Assembly (NCBI GenBank): GCA_009602725.1
Contig: WELB01000002.1
Location: forward strand, 834,136-847,068
Direction of reading: 5' to 3'
From: Spirogloea muscicola
Lineage: Eukaryota > Streptophyta > Zygnematophyceae > Spirogloeales > Spirogloeaceae
Length of the DNA: 12,933 bases
Part shown: positions 1 to 7,894 of the stretch, in pieces
Layout of the letters: each line of letters begins with the position of its first letter
Position numbering within the stretch: the first letter of the stretch is position 1
The notes under the pieces: model-generated
Told to the model about the DNA's origin: nothing
The model's database searches: none
The model's input: the letters and a program-made list of their open reading frames with translations, nothing else
Program-made: the position numbers and the translations under genes

Positions 1-102
<102 letters not shown>

Positions 103-281
103 CTGGGGAGGGGGGGGGAGGAGGGCGGCGGCGGCCAGGCGCGGCGGCGGGGCTGCCCGGGCCCGATGCCCTGCCCCCGCCACTCTGAAGCGCCACTAAG
201 TTAGCTAGTAGAGCTTCAACACTTCCACGTCCCCCCCTCCCCACCCCACCGTGGTCTGCGGTGCCGCCCTCTCCCGCGGCT

Positions 282-474
282 CTACAAAGAGAGAAGTGGC
301 ACTCCCAATGGGGGCAAGGGCCGCGAAAAGCCAGCCCAAAAAGAATTCACAAAGGTTCAGAGGGGCCTAAGAGCGGTGAGCAGCTACAAAGAAGAAAGTG
401 CTCGCCCATTGAGAATAGGGGCTGGAACAACCAGCCCGAAAAAGAATGAACAGAGTACGAGAAGGGGGCCAGCT
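282..474. repeat. Two imperfect tandem units of about 95-100 bases
   Basis: Both units begin with CTACAAAG (282 and 383), and another CTACAAAG follows at about 474. Each carries an AGAA(A)GTG..CTC/ACTCCCAATG-like segment, then a CCAGCCC(A/G)AAAAGAAT core, then a purine-rich stretch. The second unit contains the hairpin GGGGCTGG-AACAA-CCAGCCC at about 418-437. A partial direct copy lies at 1083-1120 and an inverted copy at 1851-1909. Block B2 lacks these units at the matching position, so they were either gained in copy 1 or lost from copy 2. Confidence 0.7.
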
Positions 475-479
475 ACAAA

Positions 480-845
480 GGGGCCTGAGGATGCTACAAG
501 AGCAAGAGGCTCGCCAGGCCAGCCTCAGATGAAGCCCCTTCCTGCCTCCACGCTCCTGCGCAGACGACTCTGGCACCGCGGCCGTAGTCGGCGCCGTGCC
601 GGTTGCCATCACTGGCCGGCAGCGGATCCGCTGCCGCGGGTGCTGCTGCTGCTGCTGCACTTGTCGCTGCCGCCAGCTCGACCGCTGCCGAGTCCACAGC
701 CGCCAGCCTGAGAGGTGGCTCCCGAGAGCCTGCAAAGCTCCTCCAGCGCGCGTTCAACCACAGCCGGGTGCTCAGTATAAAATGGCACAATGTTGCGGCA
801 GCAGAGCCAGCAGACGCTGCCCAATTCCGGTTTGCCTCTGCTGGC
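480..845. repeat. Block B, copy 1 (GC-rich, CTG/GCC-rich)
   Basis: This block matches about 1965-2315 at roughly 92% by eye. It includes a CTG run at about 640-656 and the shared landmarks GGCCGGCAGCGGATCCGC and CCCAATTCCGGTTTGCCTC. All three plus frames and parts of the minus strand are open because of composition. One frame gives an Ala-rich peptide in both copies (603-893 and 2079-2534) but uses a TTG in place of ATG and runs into the minisatellite, so no CDS is called. It might derive from an exon with an Ala-rich or transit-peptide-like segment; nothing in it was recognised. Confidence 0.75.
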
Positions 846-1306
846 CCACTCTCTCTGTCCACACCACCTTTGTCCACTCTGTCCACTCTCTGACCACTCG
901 AGTGGATTCTCTGTCCACTCCACCACCACCACTCCACCACTCTCTGTCCACTCTCCGTCCACACTCTATCCACCAGAGAGTGGGCTCTCTCTCCACTCTC
1001 TGTCCACCTCTCTGTCCGCCACACACCACCACTGTCCACACACACAGCAAGCGCGGCCACATCAACTGGTGGCTGGGAGAGGCCAGCCCAAAGAAATGCA
1101 CAAGGTCTGAAGGAGCCTGAGTGCTAAGGACTCTCTGTCCATTGCTGGACTCTCTGTCCACACTCTCCGTCCACTCTCTGTCCACCACAGTCCACCACAC
1201 TCTGTCTACCACTGTCCACTCTCTGTCCACACTCTTTGTCCACTCCACACTCTCTGTCCACCACTCTCTGTCCACTCTCTGTCCACTCTCTTTCCACCAC
1301 AAGGCA
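846..1306. repeat. CTCTGTCCAC-type minisatellite, copy 1
   Basis: Degenerate units of about 10 bases, built on CTCTGTCCAC with variants such as CACTCTCCGTC and CACTCTTTGTC, repeat through this stretch. They are interrupted at about 1035-1125 by unique sequence that includes the dispersed CCAGCCC motif. The array is pyrimidine-rich on the plus strand. In copy 2 the corresponding array (2316-2479) stops exactly where the 5' LTR begins. Confidence 0.9.
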
Positions 1307-1337
1307 GCTTGGGAGTAGCCCACGGCATCAGCAGGCC

Positions 1338-1830
1338 TCCCAAGGCACCAGCGGGCTTCCTTTGAGCAGCACTGCTGCATGTGAAGCCCATCACTAGAGC
1401 AAGTGCGGAGGAGCTGATTGGCAGGGTTAAGAAGGATATCTTGCTCCGCAGCCCCTCTAAGCTCTTTATGACATGATGATATTGGAATTGATACTACTGT
1501 TTGCGATTGTGCCGTTGCAGGAACCACCATAGCTGAGGGTCCCGACATGAAGCTGTACACTTGTGTCAAGACCTGCGAGGAGTGGCAGTCACTGAGTGAA
1601 GGCCTTGACCATTCGCCGACGCAACCACGCCCGCTTGTGATGCACCTGGTATCAATGGTCTTGTGCGGCTTTCTGGCCTTCCTCGTCAGCAGCTTGGTCA
1701 ACTAAATGCGCGCCAATGGCCAAGCTGACTGGGGCCCCAGGTGCAGTTTCTAACACTTGTCTTTCAAATTGGTGCACTGAAAGAGCTGAGATGCATTCCA
1801 CGGACAACTGTTCCACTTCGTGACTTATGT
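1338..1830. repeat. Block A, copy 1
   Basis: This block aligns without large gaps to 7892-8384, at about 90% identity by eye. It is preceded by a short duplicated motif (GGCATCAGCAGGCCTCCC followed by GGCACCAGCGGGCTTCC). It contains an acceptor-like sequence (GTGCCGTTGCAG, ending at about 1520) followed by an open frame to a TAA at about 1702-1704. The peptide ends in a hydrophobic segment (LVMHLVSMVLCGFLAFLVSS). Most differences from the second copy in that frame change amino acids, so coding constraint is not evident. Confidence 0.8.
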
Positions 1831-1850
1831 TGGAAGTAAGCTAGTAGCAC

Positions 1851-1909
1851 TTCTGGGCTGGCTTTGCCAGCCCCTCTTCTCTGTGGGCGAGCTCTTTTTT
1901 TCTTCAGGC
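1851..1909 (-). repeat. Inverted copy of the CCAGCCC hairpin motif
   Basis: The reverse complement of this segment matches about 388-446: a GGGCTGG..CCAGCCCC hairpin, then TTCTC..GGGCGAGC, then a T/C-rich tail. It sits at the start of repeat copy 2, between the end of block A1 and block B2. It is thus in opposite orientation to the units in copy 1, suggesting local inversion or independent insertion of a short element. Confidence 0.65.
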
Positions 1910-1924
1910 TCGACTCACCCCCCT

Positions 1925-2479
1925 CCCCCCCCGCACCGTAGTCTGCCATGCCGCCCTCTCCCGTGGCTCTACAAGAGCAAGAGGCTCGCCAGGCCAGCCT
2001 TCAGATGAAGCCCCTTCCTGCCTCCACGCTCCTGCCCAGACGACCCTGGCACCGCTTCCATGGTCAACACCGTGCCGCTTGCCATCACTGGCCGGCAGCG
2101 GATCCGCTGCCGCGGGTGCTGCTGCTGCTGCTGCACTTGCTGCTGCCGCCAGCTCGACAGCTGCCGAGTCCACAGCCGCCAGCCTGAGAGGCGCCTCCCG
2201 AAAGCCTGCAAACCTCCTCCAGCGCGCGTTCAATCACAGCCGGGTGCCCAGCATTAGATGGCACGATGTCGCGGCAGCAGCGCCAGCAGCCGCTGCCCAA
2301 TTCCGGTTTGCCTCTGCTGGCCACTCTCTCTGTTCACACCACCTCTGTCTACTCTGTCCACTCTCTGTCAACTGGAGTGGACTCTCTGTCCACTCCACCA
2401 CCACCACTCCACCACTCTTTGTCCACTCTCTGTCCACTCTCTGTCCACTAGAGAGTGGACTCACTGTTCACTCTCTGTC
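1925..2479. repeat. Block B, copy 2, with truncated minisatellite
   Basis: The segment from the CCGTAGTCTGCCATGCCGCC region onward parallels 250-290 plus 490-1004 of copy 1, lacking the roughly 200-base stretch at 291-490. Its minisatellite (2316-2479) matches 846-1004 almost unit for unit, including CCACCACCACCACTCCACCAC and the GAGAGTGG inverted motif. The match stops at CTCTCTGTC, where the retrotransposon LTR starts (2480). The copy-1 equivalent of the insertion point is therefore about 1004/1005. Confidence 0.8.
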
Positions 2480-2749
2480 TGTTGGAAAGGAGATGCCAGA
2501 ATGTCAGATTCTTGCATGGTCGCATTTGGCCTAGCGTTCACACTGGGGCCTATCTGGGCCGGCCGCGACCTTTTGTATCGACCGGCTGATATCCCAATCT
2601 GAGATTGCAGGCTATCCTGCTGCTGCAACGCGCCACCGCCGTGGCCACCGCCACTGTCGAGCGCTGAAGCTGGTCTCCCCGTCGCTCCTGTCGCACAGCT
2701 CTCCTTGCAATCAACATGGCCAGCCAGGTCAAGACGCCAGTAGTTCTCA
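2480..2749 (+). repeat. 5' LTR of copia element
   Basis: The LTR starts TGTTGGAAAGGAGATG and ends in TTCTCA just before the primer binding site, giving the usual TG..CA ends over 270 bases. It aligns with 7634-7894 through landmarks such as GTCAGATTCTTGCATGGTCG, CTGGGCCGGCCGCGACC and GCGCTGAAGCTGGTCTCCCC. It contains an ATG at 2716 close to its right end. One A present in the 3' LTR at this place (AGCCAAGG against AGCCAGG) is missing here, which puts that ATG out of frame with gag. Confidence 0.9.
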
Positions 2750-2760
2750 TGGTATCAGAG
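2750..2760 (+). promoter_or_regulatory. Primer binding site, initiator Met-tRNA type
   Basis: TGGTATCAGAG directly follows the LTR's terminal CA. This is the sequence complementary to the 3' end of plant-type initiator methionine tRNA, the common primer for minus-strand synthesis in copia elements. The next base is G rather than the usual C. The position fixes the right edge of the 5' LTR. Confidence 0.9.
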
Positions 2761-2761
2761 G

Positions 2762-3412
2762 GGGCCTCAAGGGCCTGCGACAGTTCGACGGTACAAATTG
2801 GCTCATCTGAAAGGAGATGGTGGAGCTGACCATGAACCACCTTGGTCTGCTGGCCATCCTACGGGCGACAGAAACAGAGCCGGAGCCGCAGGAAGACGTT
2901 GCGGCTGCCTCAGAAGCGCTGGAGAAGTACAGGCGGAGGCAGACTCACTGCCTGTACCTTCTCATACGCAGCCTCAACCCCGCACAGCTGAAGCTGGAGG
3001 TGGGAAAGAAGACGGCTGCAGAGACTTGGGATACTCTTTGACAAGGAGTACGGGAAGACTCCAAAGACAAGCATCAGCATCCTACTGAGAAGCTTCGCCA
3101 ACACGGCGATGGGACCCACAGAGTCGGTATCCTCATATGCCACTAAGCATGCGTAGCAAGGCACAGGAGTTGACCGAAGCAGGGCAGATCATCTTCCCAG
3201 ACATGCTGCTGGCCCATCTGTTCCAGAGTCTTCCGGCAAGATTCCATCAGACGATGGAGACGCTGCAAAAATACAGACCACCACTATCATTTGATGACTG
3301 CGTAGGGCGGCTTCAAGGTGTTGGGGACCTCCAGAGATAGTGGGACCGTAGAGATTCTATGATAGAAGATAGTGCTCTCTATGTGCGCAGCGACCACTAG
3401 CAGCAGCAGCCC

Positions 3413-3454
<42 letters not shown>

Positions 3455-3590
3455 TGGCAGCAGCAGCCAAGTACACTGAGAGTCCCAAGAAGGCAGGACG
3501 TCTGTAACTGCTGCGGCAAGCAAGGGCATTGGGCGAGGGACTGGGTACACAACAGGAGAAGTAGGAACACATCTCCAGGGTTCCAGACTT
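2762..3590 (+). pseudogene. copia gag (broken), with Gln-rich tract and zinc knuckle
   Basis: The N-terminal gag motif FDGTNW is readable at about 2780-2800, soon followed by an in-frame TGA at 2808-2810 where the family has a conserved Trp. A clear segment continues at 2817-3038 (starting MVELTMNHLGLLAIL). The frame then changes near 3036-3045 and again near 3145-3155. The segment at about 3150-3310 carries the LFQSLPARFHQT match of the UBN2/Retrotran_gag_2 family. A CAG run (about 3400-3465) encodes a Gln-rich linker with Trp interruptions. It is in frame with a CCHC knuckle at 3503-3544 (CNCCGKQGHWARDW), whose last Cys is replaced by Trp. Confidence 0.88.
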
Positions 3591-3595
3591 ACTGT

Positions 3596-3960
3596 GTGAC
3601 CACGCAGTTGACCACAGATAGGGGAGAATCTCAACGGTGGGTTATGGACACTGGAGCTACGATGCACATCACTCACCACAAGGAGTGGGTGAGTGATCTC
3701 ACTGCGGCAGGAGGCCAGATCCGTTTTGGCGGCGGTAACACCCTTCCTGTCCGAGGAGAGGGAGGTGTAGACCTTGTCATGCTGGTTGGAACAAGAAGGT
3801 AGAGCGGCGGCTGGAAGAAGTGCTCTTTGTGCCAGACATGGCCGTCAATCTCTTCTCTTTGAAGCGGGTGACAAAGTTGGGAAGCATGGTGGAAGTCCTT
3901 GATGATATTCTATTTGTCAAAGACAGAATGACAGAATGACATAAAATTGGTGCAATTGGC
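3596..3960 (+). pseudogene. copia aspartic protease (broken)
   Basis: WVMDTGATMHIT at about 3641-3676 holds the catalytic D-T-G-A of retropepsin-like copia proteases, followed by the usual region before the flap. The first reading frame closes with a TAG at 3800-3802. The downstream part (VLFVPDMAVNLFSL, around 3820-3862) lies in another frame and matches the conserved (V/L)P..NL.S motif. It ends at a TGA in a small duplicated GACAGAAT tract near 3925-3940. The enzyme would cleave the Gag-Pol precursor, but this copy cannot make it whole. Confidence 0.88.
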
Positions 3961-4002
3961 GTGGAGAAAGACGATTTGTGGATCCTTCAAGCTGAGGTCC
4001 TA

Positions 4003-4275
4003 TCGCCTCCTGCCCAAGAGACGAGTTGGGCAAAAACGTTATCACCTCTACCCTTGAGATGTGAAGGGACTCCTAAGGTGACCACGTTCCACAAACCAAG
4101 TGATGGGTTGATGATTAGTACTGCTGCTGCTAAGCCGTCTCTCAGCCTGATTGCTCAGGATCAACAATTCAGGGAGCGCGTCAAATCGTCGCCTGCCGCC
4201 AGAGAGAAGAGTTGGGCAAAAACGTTATCGACTCTACCCTTGAGAGGTGAAGGGAATCCTCAGGTGAACACGATC
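4003..4275 (+). repeat. Internal duplicated segment between protease and integrase
   Basis: About 85 bases at 4003-4090 recur at 4186-4275 with a spacing of about 181 bases. Both contain GTTGGGCAAAAACGTTATC, a TCTACCCTTGAGA(T/G)GTGAAGGGA stretch and GGTGA(C/A)CACG. Both fall in one open frame (3961-4305), so the duplication lengthens the spacer before GAG-pre-integrase without closing the frame. No domain is recognised in the repeated peptide. Confidence 0.85.
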
Positions 4276-4301
4276 CACGAATCCCAAAGGGGCAACATCT
4301 G

Positions 4302-4919
4302 GTGAATGCAATTGCATTCACGGCTGGTGGATCGTCTTCATCAGTGGTAGAGGAGCACATGGAGAGTAGCCTGATGAGATGGCACAGAAGGCTAGGACAT
4401 CTTCATGAGCAAGGCCTAAAGATGCTAAAAGGGAAGGGGCTTGTTACGGGATTGCACTTTCATGATGGAGACAAACTGGGCGTCTGTCATGGATGTTTGC
4501 TAGGGAAGCAACACCGTTTGCCTTTCCCCCAGTCTAATCACAGGGCTGAACGCAAATTGGATGTCATTCACAGTGATGTGTGGGGGCCTGCGCGAGTGGA
4601 GGGGGTGAATGGAGAGAGGTATTTCGTCACCTTCACCAACGATTCCACAAAGAAGGTGTGGGTGTACCTGATGAACACCAAGGCCGAAGTACCGCACGCG
4701 TCCCAGCGTTTTTGTCCGATGGTGGAGCAGGAGGCAGAAAGAAGAGTTGGAGTGCTTCGCAGCGATAATGGCGGCGAGTACCTGTTGAGGCGCTTCATGC
4801 AGGAGTTGGAGGGCAGGGGTATTGTACATAAGCTGACAACCCCGTACACTCCAGAGCAAAATCGAGTTGCTGAGCGTCTCAAAAGAACGCTCTTGGAGAA
4901 GGTGCGTAAATGTGTCTGA
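4302..4919 (+). pseudogene. copia GAG-pre-integrase and integrase core
   Basis: This is the best-preserved part of the element: one 205-codon frame. LMRWHRRLGHLHEQGLKML and CHGCLLGKQHRLPFP form the GAG-pre-integrase domain and its zinc-binding region (about 4365-4530). The integrase core follows: HSDVWGP (first Asp, about 4570), the TNDSTKKVWVYLM strand, LRSDNGGEY (second Asp, about 4755-4785) and PEQNRVAERLKRTL (catalytic Glu, about 4850-4890). All three catalytic acidic residues are present. A usually conserved Gly is Arg in EQNRVAER. The frame ends in TGA at 4917-4919, short of the integrase C-terminal region. Confidence 0.92.
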
Positions 4920-5280
4920 CCATGCAGGTGCTAGAGCAGTGGTGGCCGTATGCTCTGGAGGCTGCTGTCTACATGCACAACCGCTTTACCACGAAAGGTG
5001 TGGCTGGAGAGGAGGCTCGGTCGGGAGTGAAGCCGGACGTAGGTGAAATGAGGGAATTTGGCTGTGTCGCGTATGCTCACATCCCCGCCCAGCTCGCAAC
5101 AAGCTGGAGGCCAAGAGCGTGCGGTGTACCTTCCTTGGCTGGGGTCGACAACAAAAGGGGTATTGGCTTTGGAACCCTACTGTGCAGAAGGTGATTGTCA
5201 GCCGGGATGTAATATTTATTGAGCAGGAAAAGGGGAGACCTGTTCGAGTCAACGATCCAGACCGGCAGCCAATGTGAGTA
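4920..5280 (+). pseudogene. copia integrase C-terminal region (frameshifted)
   Basis: WWPYALEAAVYMHNR at about 4940-4985 and REFGCVAYAHIPAQ at about 5050-5092 are the expected segments after the integrase core. The frame then changes near 5092. In the new frame CTFLGWGRQQKGYWLWNP (about 5130-5185) and VIVSRDVIFIEQE (about 5190-5230) match the conserved copia block FLGY..KGY..W/Y and SRDV.F.E. That frame closes at the TGA around 5275. The region links the integrase to the variable pol linker. Confidence 0.85.
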
Positions 5281-5298
5281 GCTGGTTGGCCTGCAATT

Positions 5299-5751
5299 GT
5301 GCAGCCAATGTTCTTCAACGAGGTGGTGGGAGAAGTGCATAATTCAGGGCCTGAGCTTATGGTTCAGCAGCCAATCCAGCAGCAAGAAGTGATGGAGGTG
5401 CCAGCAACAGTGGGAGTTCGGCAGCCAGTCCAGCAGCAAGAAGTGATTGAGGTGCCAGCAATGGTGGGAGAAGTGCAGATTTCAGTGCTTGAGCCTACGG
5501 TTCAGCAGCCAGAAGCGCTGGAGGAACGAGAAGTGATAGACGAGGTGCAAGAGACGGTTGGAGGAGTGCAGAGTCCGGTGACGGAGCCTATGGTTCAGCA
5601 GCCAGAAGCGATGGAAGAGGAGCCACAGACAATGGAAGGACCCTGGAGGTCAGCTAGATATGTGGAAAGGCTGCAGTCTTCAAAGTCTGTATGCAGCGGT
5701 AGACGAGTCACAGGAGCCCCGCACACTTGCGGAGGCAAGGGCCAGTTCTGA
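5299..5751 (+). pseudogene. pol linker with Gln/Glu/Val-rich repeats
   Basis: This 150-codon frame lies between integrase and reverse transcriptase, where copia polyproteins have a variable linker. It contains repeats built on VQQP..QQQEV(M/I)EVPA(T/M)VG and (T/M)VQQPEA(L/M)EE (codons about 20-110). They are matched by DNA repeats with CAGCAGCCA and GTGCCAGCAA motifs at about 5365-5620. The last part (GPWRSARYVERLQ) resembles the basic stretch that usually precedes the reverse transcriptase. It closes with TGA at 5749-5751. Confidence 0.75.
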
Positions 5752-5774
5752 AGCGGCACAACGGGAGAAGGCTG

Positions 5775-6540
5775 CTAGTGATTAAATACAGTCGATTGAG
5801 AAGAATGAGACATGGGAGTTAGTTCAGTTACCAAAGAGAAGAAAGGTGGTGGGTTGTAAGTGGGTGCTGAAGGTGAAGCGTGATGCGCAAGGGAACGTTG
5901 AAAGATACAAGGCCAGACTGGTGGGCAAAGGGTACAGTCAGGTAGCAGGTCTAGATTATGACTAGACTTTTGCCCCAGTAGCCAAGTTTGCAACAATCAG
6001 AATTCTGTTGGCCGTAGGAGCAGCGGACGACTACCATGCACACCAGATGGACGCAAATCCGCTTTTCTCAGCGGCTGCTTGCAGGACGAGGTGAACATGG
6101 AACAGCCTGAGGGTTACACACCAACCACGAGTGCAAGTTGAAGAAGAGCCTGTATGGATTGAAGCAGGCGCCAAGAGCATGGAACACGCGACTCGATGCA
6201 GCTTTGCAGGAGGCAAAACTCAAGAGAAGCAACAATGATGAGAGTCCGTACATTCTACCAGGTGGCCATGGACAAGAAGTCATTGTATCTGTCTATGTGG
6301 ACGATCCCCTGTTGCTGAGCAAGTCCATGACACGACTGGAGGAGGTATATGAAATGCTTTCAAGTGAGTTTGAGATGAAGGATATTGGGGAAGTTGGTTA
6401 CCTGTTGGGATTTCAAGCAACTAGGGACAGGCAGCAGCGAAAGTTGTAGCTAGGACAGCAGCAGTACCTCAAGGGAGTGCTCAGGAAATTCAACATGGAG
6501 GACTGCAGCCCAATGCCACGCCCCTGGAGGTGATGTTCAA
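5775..6540 (+). pseudogene. copia reverse transcriptase (RVT_2), broken
   Basis: The start of the RVT_2 domain is readable from about 5795 ([17 protein letters not shown], then [13 protein letters not shown]). A TAG stands at 5963-5965 in place of a conserved Glu codon before TFAPVAK. Frame changes follow near 6050-6060 and 6125-6138. The segment from 6138 has KKSLYGLKQAPRAWNTR and the catalytic YVDD box at 6294-6305, then EMKDIGEVGYLLGF. A TAG closes this frame at 6447-6449, and the next conserved bit (QYLKGVLRKFNMEDCSPMP) reads on past it. The YVDD is intact but the enzyme could not be made. Confidence 0.92.
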
Positions 6541-7425
6541 GTTCACCAATGAAGACAATCCCCAGAATCAACAAGAACGGGAGCAGATGCAGCAAGTGCC
6601 CTACAGGGAAGCTATAGGGAGCATGATGGGCGCAGCCATGGGGACCAGGCCTGACTTGGCGCTGGCAATCCACAAGTTGGCTCTACATCAGCAGAATCCG
6701 GGCCCGAGGCACTGGTTAGCAGTCAAACGACTTCTGCGGTATGTCCAACAATCAATCGACTGGTGCTTGGAGTACTCTTCGCAGGAGGCCGTCGTCACCT
6801 TGCGTCCACACGTGGACGCCAACAACCAGGCCCCTCTGTCACAGTCTCAGGCAACTGTTGATAAGGGCCTGCGCAGGTCGTCTTCGTTCTGTGGCTTACA
6901 CTCTGCTGCGTCCCTGGAGGGTAGCAAGCACAAGCATGTCAAGCAAGCACTCAGCACCTATGCATTTGTGGATGCTGACTTTGCAGGGGGAGAGCAGTGT
7001 CGATTAACGTCGGGGTACGTATTACAATTGGCAGGAGGGGCCATCTCATGGATGTCAAAAGTGCAATGAGTCGTTGCAACATCTACCTGCGAGGCAGAAT
7101 ATACTGCCGCATTCAGCGCAGCCTGTGAGGCCGTGTGGGTGAGAAGACTGCTAGCAGAGCTTCTGCAAACACAGGTTAACCCTACCACAATCAACATTGA
7201 CAGCACTAGCAGTCTGGCACTCGTTTGCAATCCAGTCAATCATGCCCGCACAAAACATTTTTAGATGTAAAATGTCACAAGGTGCGTGAGCTAGTAGATG
7301 ATGGTGTAGTGCAGTTCAAGTACCGCGTCACCCAAGAAATGGTAGCAGACTGCTTGACAAAAGCAGTGCCGCGTGACAAACACATGCTCTGTGTCAGAGG
7401 CATGGGGCTAGTGAGCAAAAACTAG
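6541..7425 (+). pseudogene. copia RNase H region, broken
   Basis: PYREAIGSMMGAAMGTRPDL (about 6600-6660) and HWLAVKRLLRYVQ lead into the RNase H region. VDADFAGG at about 6966-6990, SGYVLQLAGGAISWMSKVQ ending at the TGA 7067-7069, and STCEAEYTAAFSAA from about 7080 are conserved copia RNase H blocks. Between LEYSS and VDADFAGG there are about 65 residues, longer than in typical elements. After HARTKHF a TAG occurs at 7262-7264 within a T run; the following DVKCHKVRELVDDG and VADCLTKAVP are in another frame. The final TAG at 7423-7425 ends the pol region. Confidence 0.9.
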
Positions 7426-7624
7426 GTAGTGCAGTTCCTGAATACTCAAAAGGGGTGAACAAAGTGTCCAAAAGGTGCCTGAGATGGAGGGTAAGAATCC
7501 CCCTCTCAAGGCCAGTCTCTCTTGTGGGATTGCATGTGTGGTGAGATGTGCTTGCATGCTTCAGTACTCACAACATCAGCACTGCCTCAGAGTAGTCATA
7601 TCACTGCAGAATCTGACATTTGGC

Positions 7625-7633
7625 AGGTGGGAG
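7625..7633 (+). promoter_or_regulatory. Polypurine tract
   Basis: AGGTGGGAG lies immediately before the TGTCG that begins the 3' LTR. It is the expected primer for plus-strand synthesis and fixes the left edge of the 3' LTR. The 200 bases between the end of RNase H (7425) and this tract hold no recognised feature. Confidence 0.8.
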
Positions 7634-7894
7634 TGTCGAAAGGAGATGGCAAAAAAGTCAGATTCTTGCATGGTCGCGTCGTTTAACCTAGCGGTCGTAC
7701 CGGGGGCCTATCTGGGCCGGCCGCGACCTTTTCGACCCGCTGGTATCCCAATCTGAGATTGCACTCTACCGTGCCGCTGCAAAGCGCCACCGCCATCGCG
7801 GACGCCCCTGTCAAGCGCTGAAGCTGGTCTCCCCGTTGCTCTTGTCGCCCGGCTCTCCTTACGATCAACATGGCCAGCCAAGGTCAAGACGCCA
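7634..7894 (+). repeat. 3' LTR of copia element, truncated at its right end
   Basis: It begins TGTCGAAAGGAGATGG and aligns with the 5' LTR as far as AAGACGCCA. There the 5' LTR continues GTAGTTCTCA, but here the sequence passes straight into AGGCACCAGC of block A2. About ten terminal bases, including the CA end, are missing. Differences from the 5' LTR include several small gaps and about 40 substitutions by eye. CCA is common to both sides of the breakpoint. Confidence 0.88.

Larger units (their letters stand above)
190..1830. repeat. Composite repeat unit, copy 1 (block B1 - minisatellite - block A1)
   Basis: This stretch is the uninterrupted copy of a unit that recurs at about 1831-8384. 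Its parts are an initial segment beginning near a CTAGTAG motif (190-290), two imperfect units of about 100 bases (282-474), block B1 (about 480-845), a CTCTGTCCAC minisatellite (846-1306, interrupted at about 1035-1125), and block A1 (about 1338-1830). Blocks A and B each match their second copy at roughly 90% by eye. GC-rich composition leaves long open frames on both strands, including one of 309 codons on the minus strand (772-1701), but these run through the minisatellite and look like repeat shadows. No gene is called. Confidence 0.8.
2480..7894 (+). mobile_element. Degenerate Ty1/copia LTR retrotransposon
   Basis: The element is about 5.4 kb, with LTR-like ends (2480-2749 and 7634-7894), a primer binding site at 2750, a polypurine tract before 7634 and, between them, gag - protease - integrase - reverse transcriptase - RNase H. 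Integrase ahead of reverse transcriptase defines Ty1/copia rather than Ty3/gypsy. Every domain except parts of integrase is interrupted by a stop or frameshift, so the copy is non-autonomous. No target-site duplication is visible: the left flank is minisatellite (..CTCTGTC) and the right flank is block A2. The LTRs share roughly 84% identity by eye, implying an old or recombinant copy. Confidence 0.95.

Noticed and set aside
603-893. Ala-rich plus-strand frame in block B1 (and 2079-2534 in B2) resembling a transit peptide
   Set aside because: It has no ATG start (TTG), owes its Ala run to a CTG repeat and runs into the minisatellite. Other frames are equally open.
846-1306. Regular spacing of short repeats, considered as a CRISPR array
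   Set aside because: Units are about 10 bases, degenerate and adjacent with no spacers, in an intron-containing eukaryotic genome; this is a minisatellite.
772-1701. 309-codon minus-strand open frame through block A1 and the minisatellite
   Set aside because: The peptide is largely repeats of VDREWTES-type units from the minisatellite, and the matching frame in copy 2 diverges outside block A. Open by composition; no domain recognised.
2480-7894. Classification as a Ty3/gypsy element or a LINE
   Set aside because: Integrase precedes reverse transcriptase, the reverse transcriptase has copia RVT_2 motifs with YVDD, and LTRs and a primer binding site are present.
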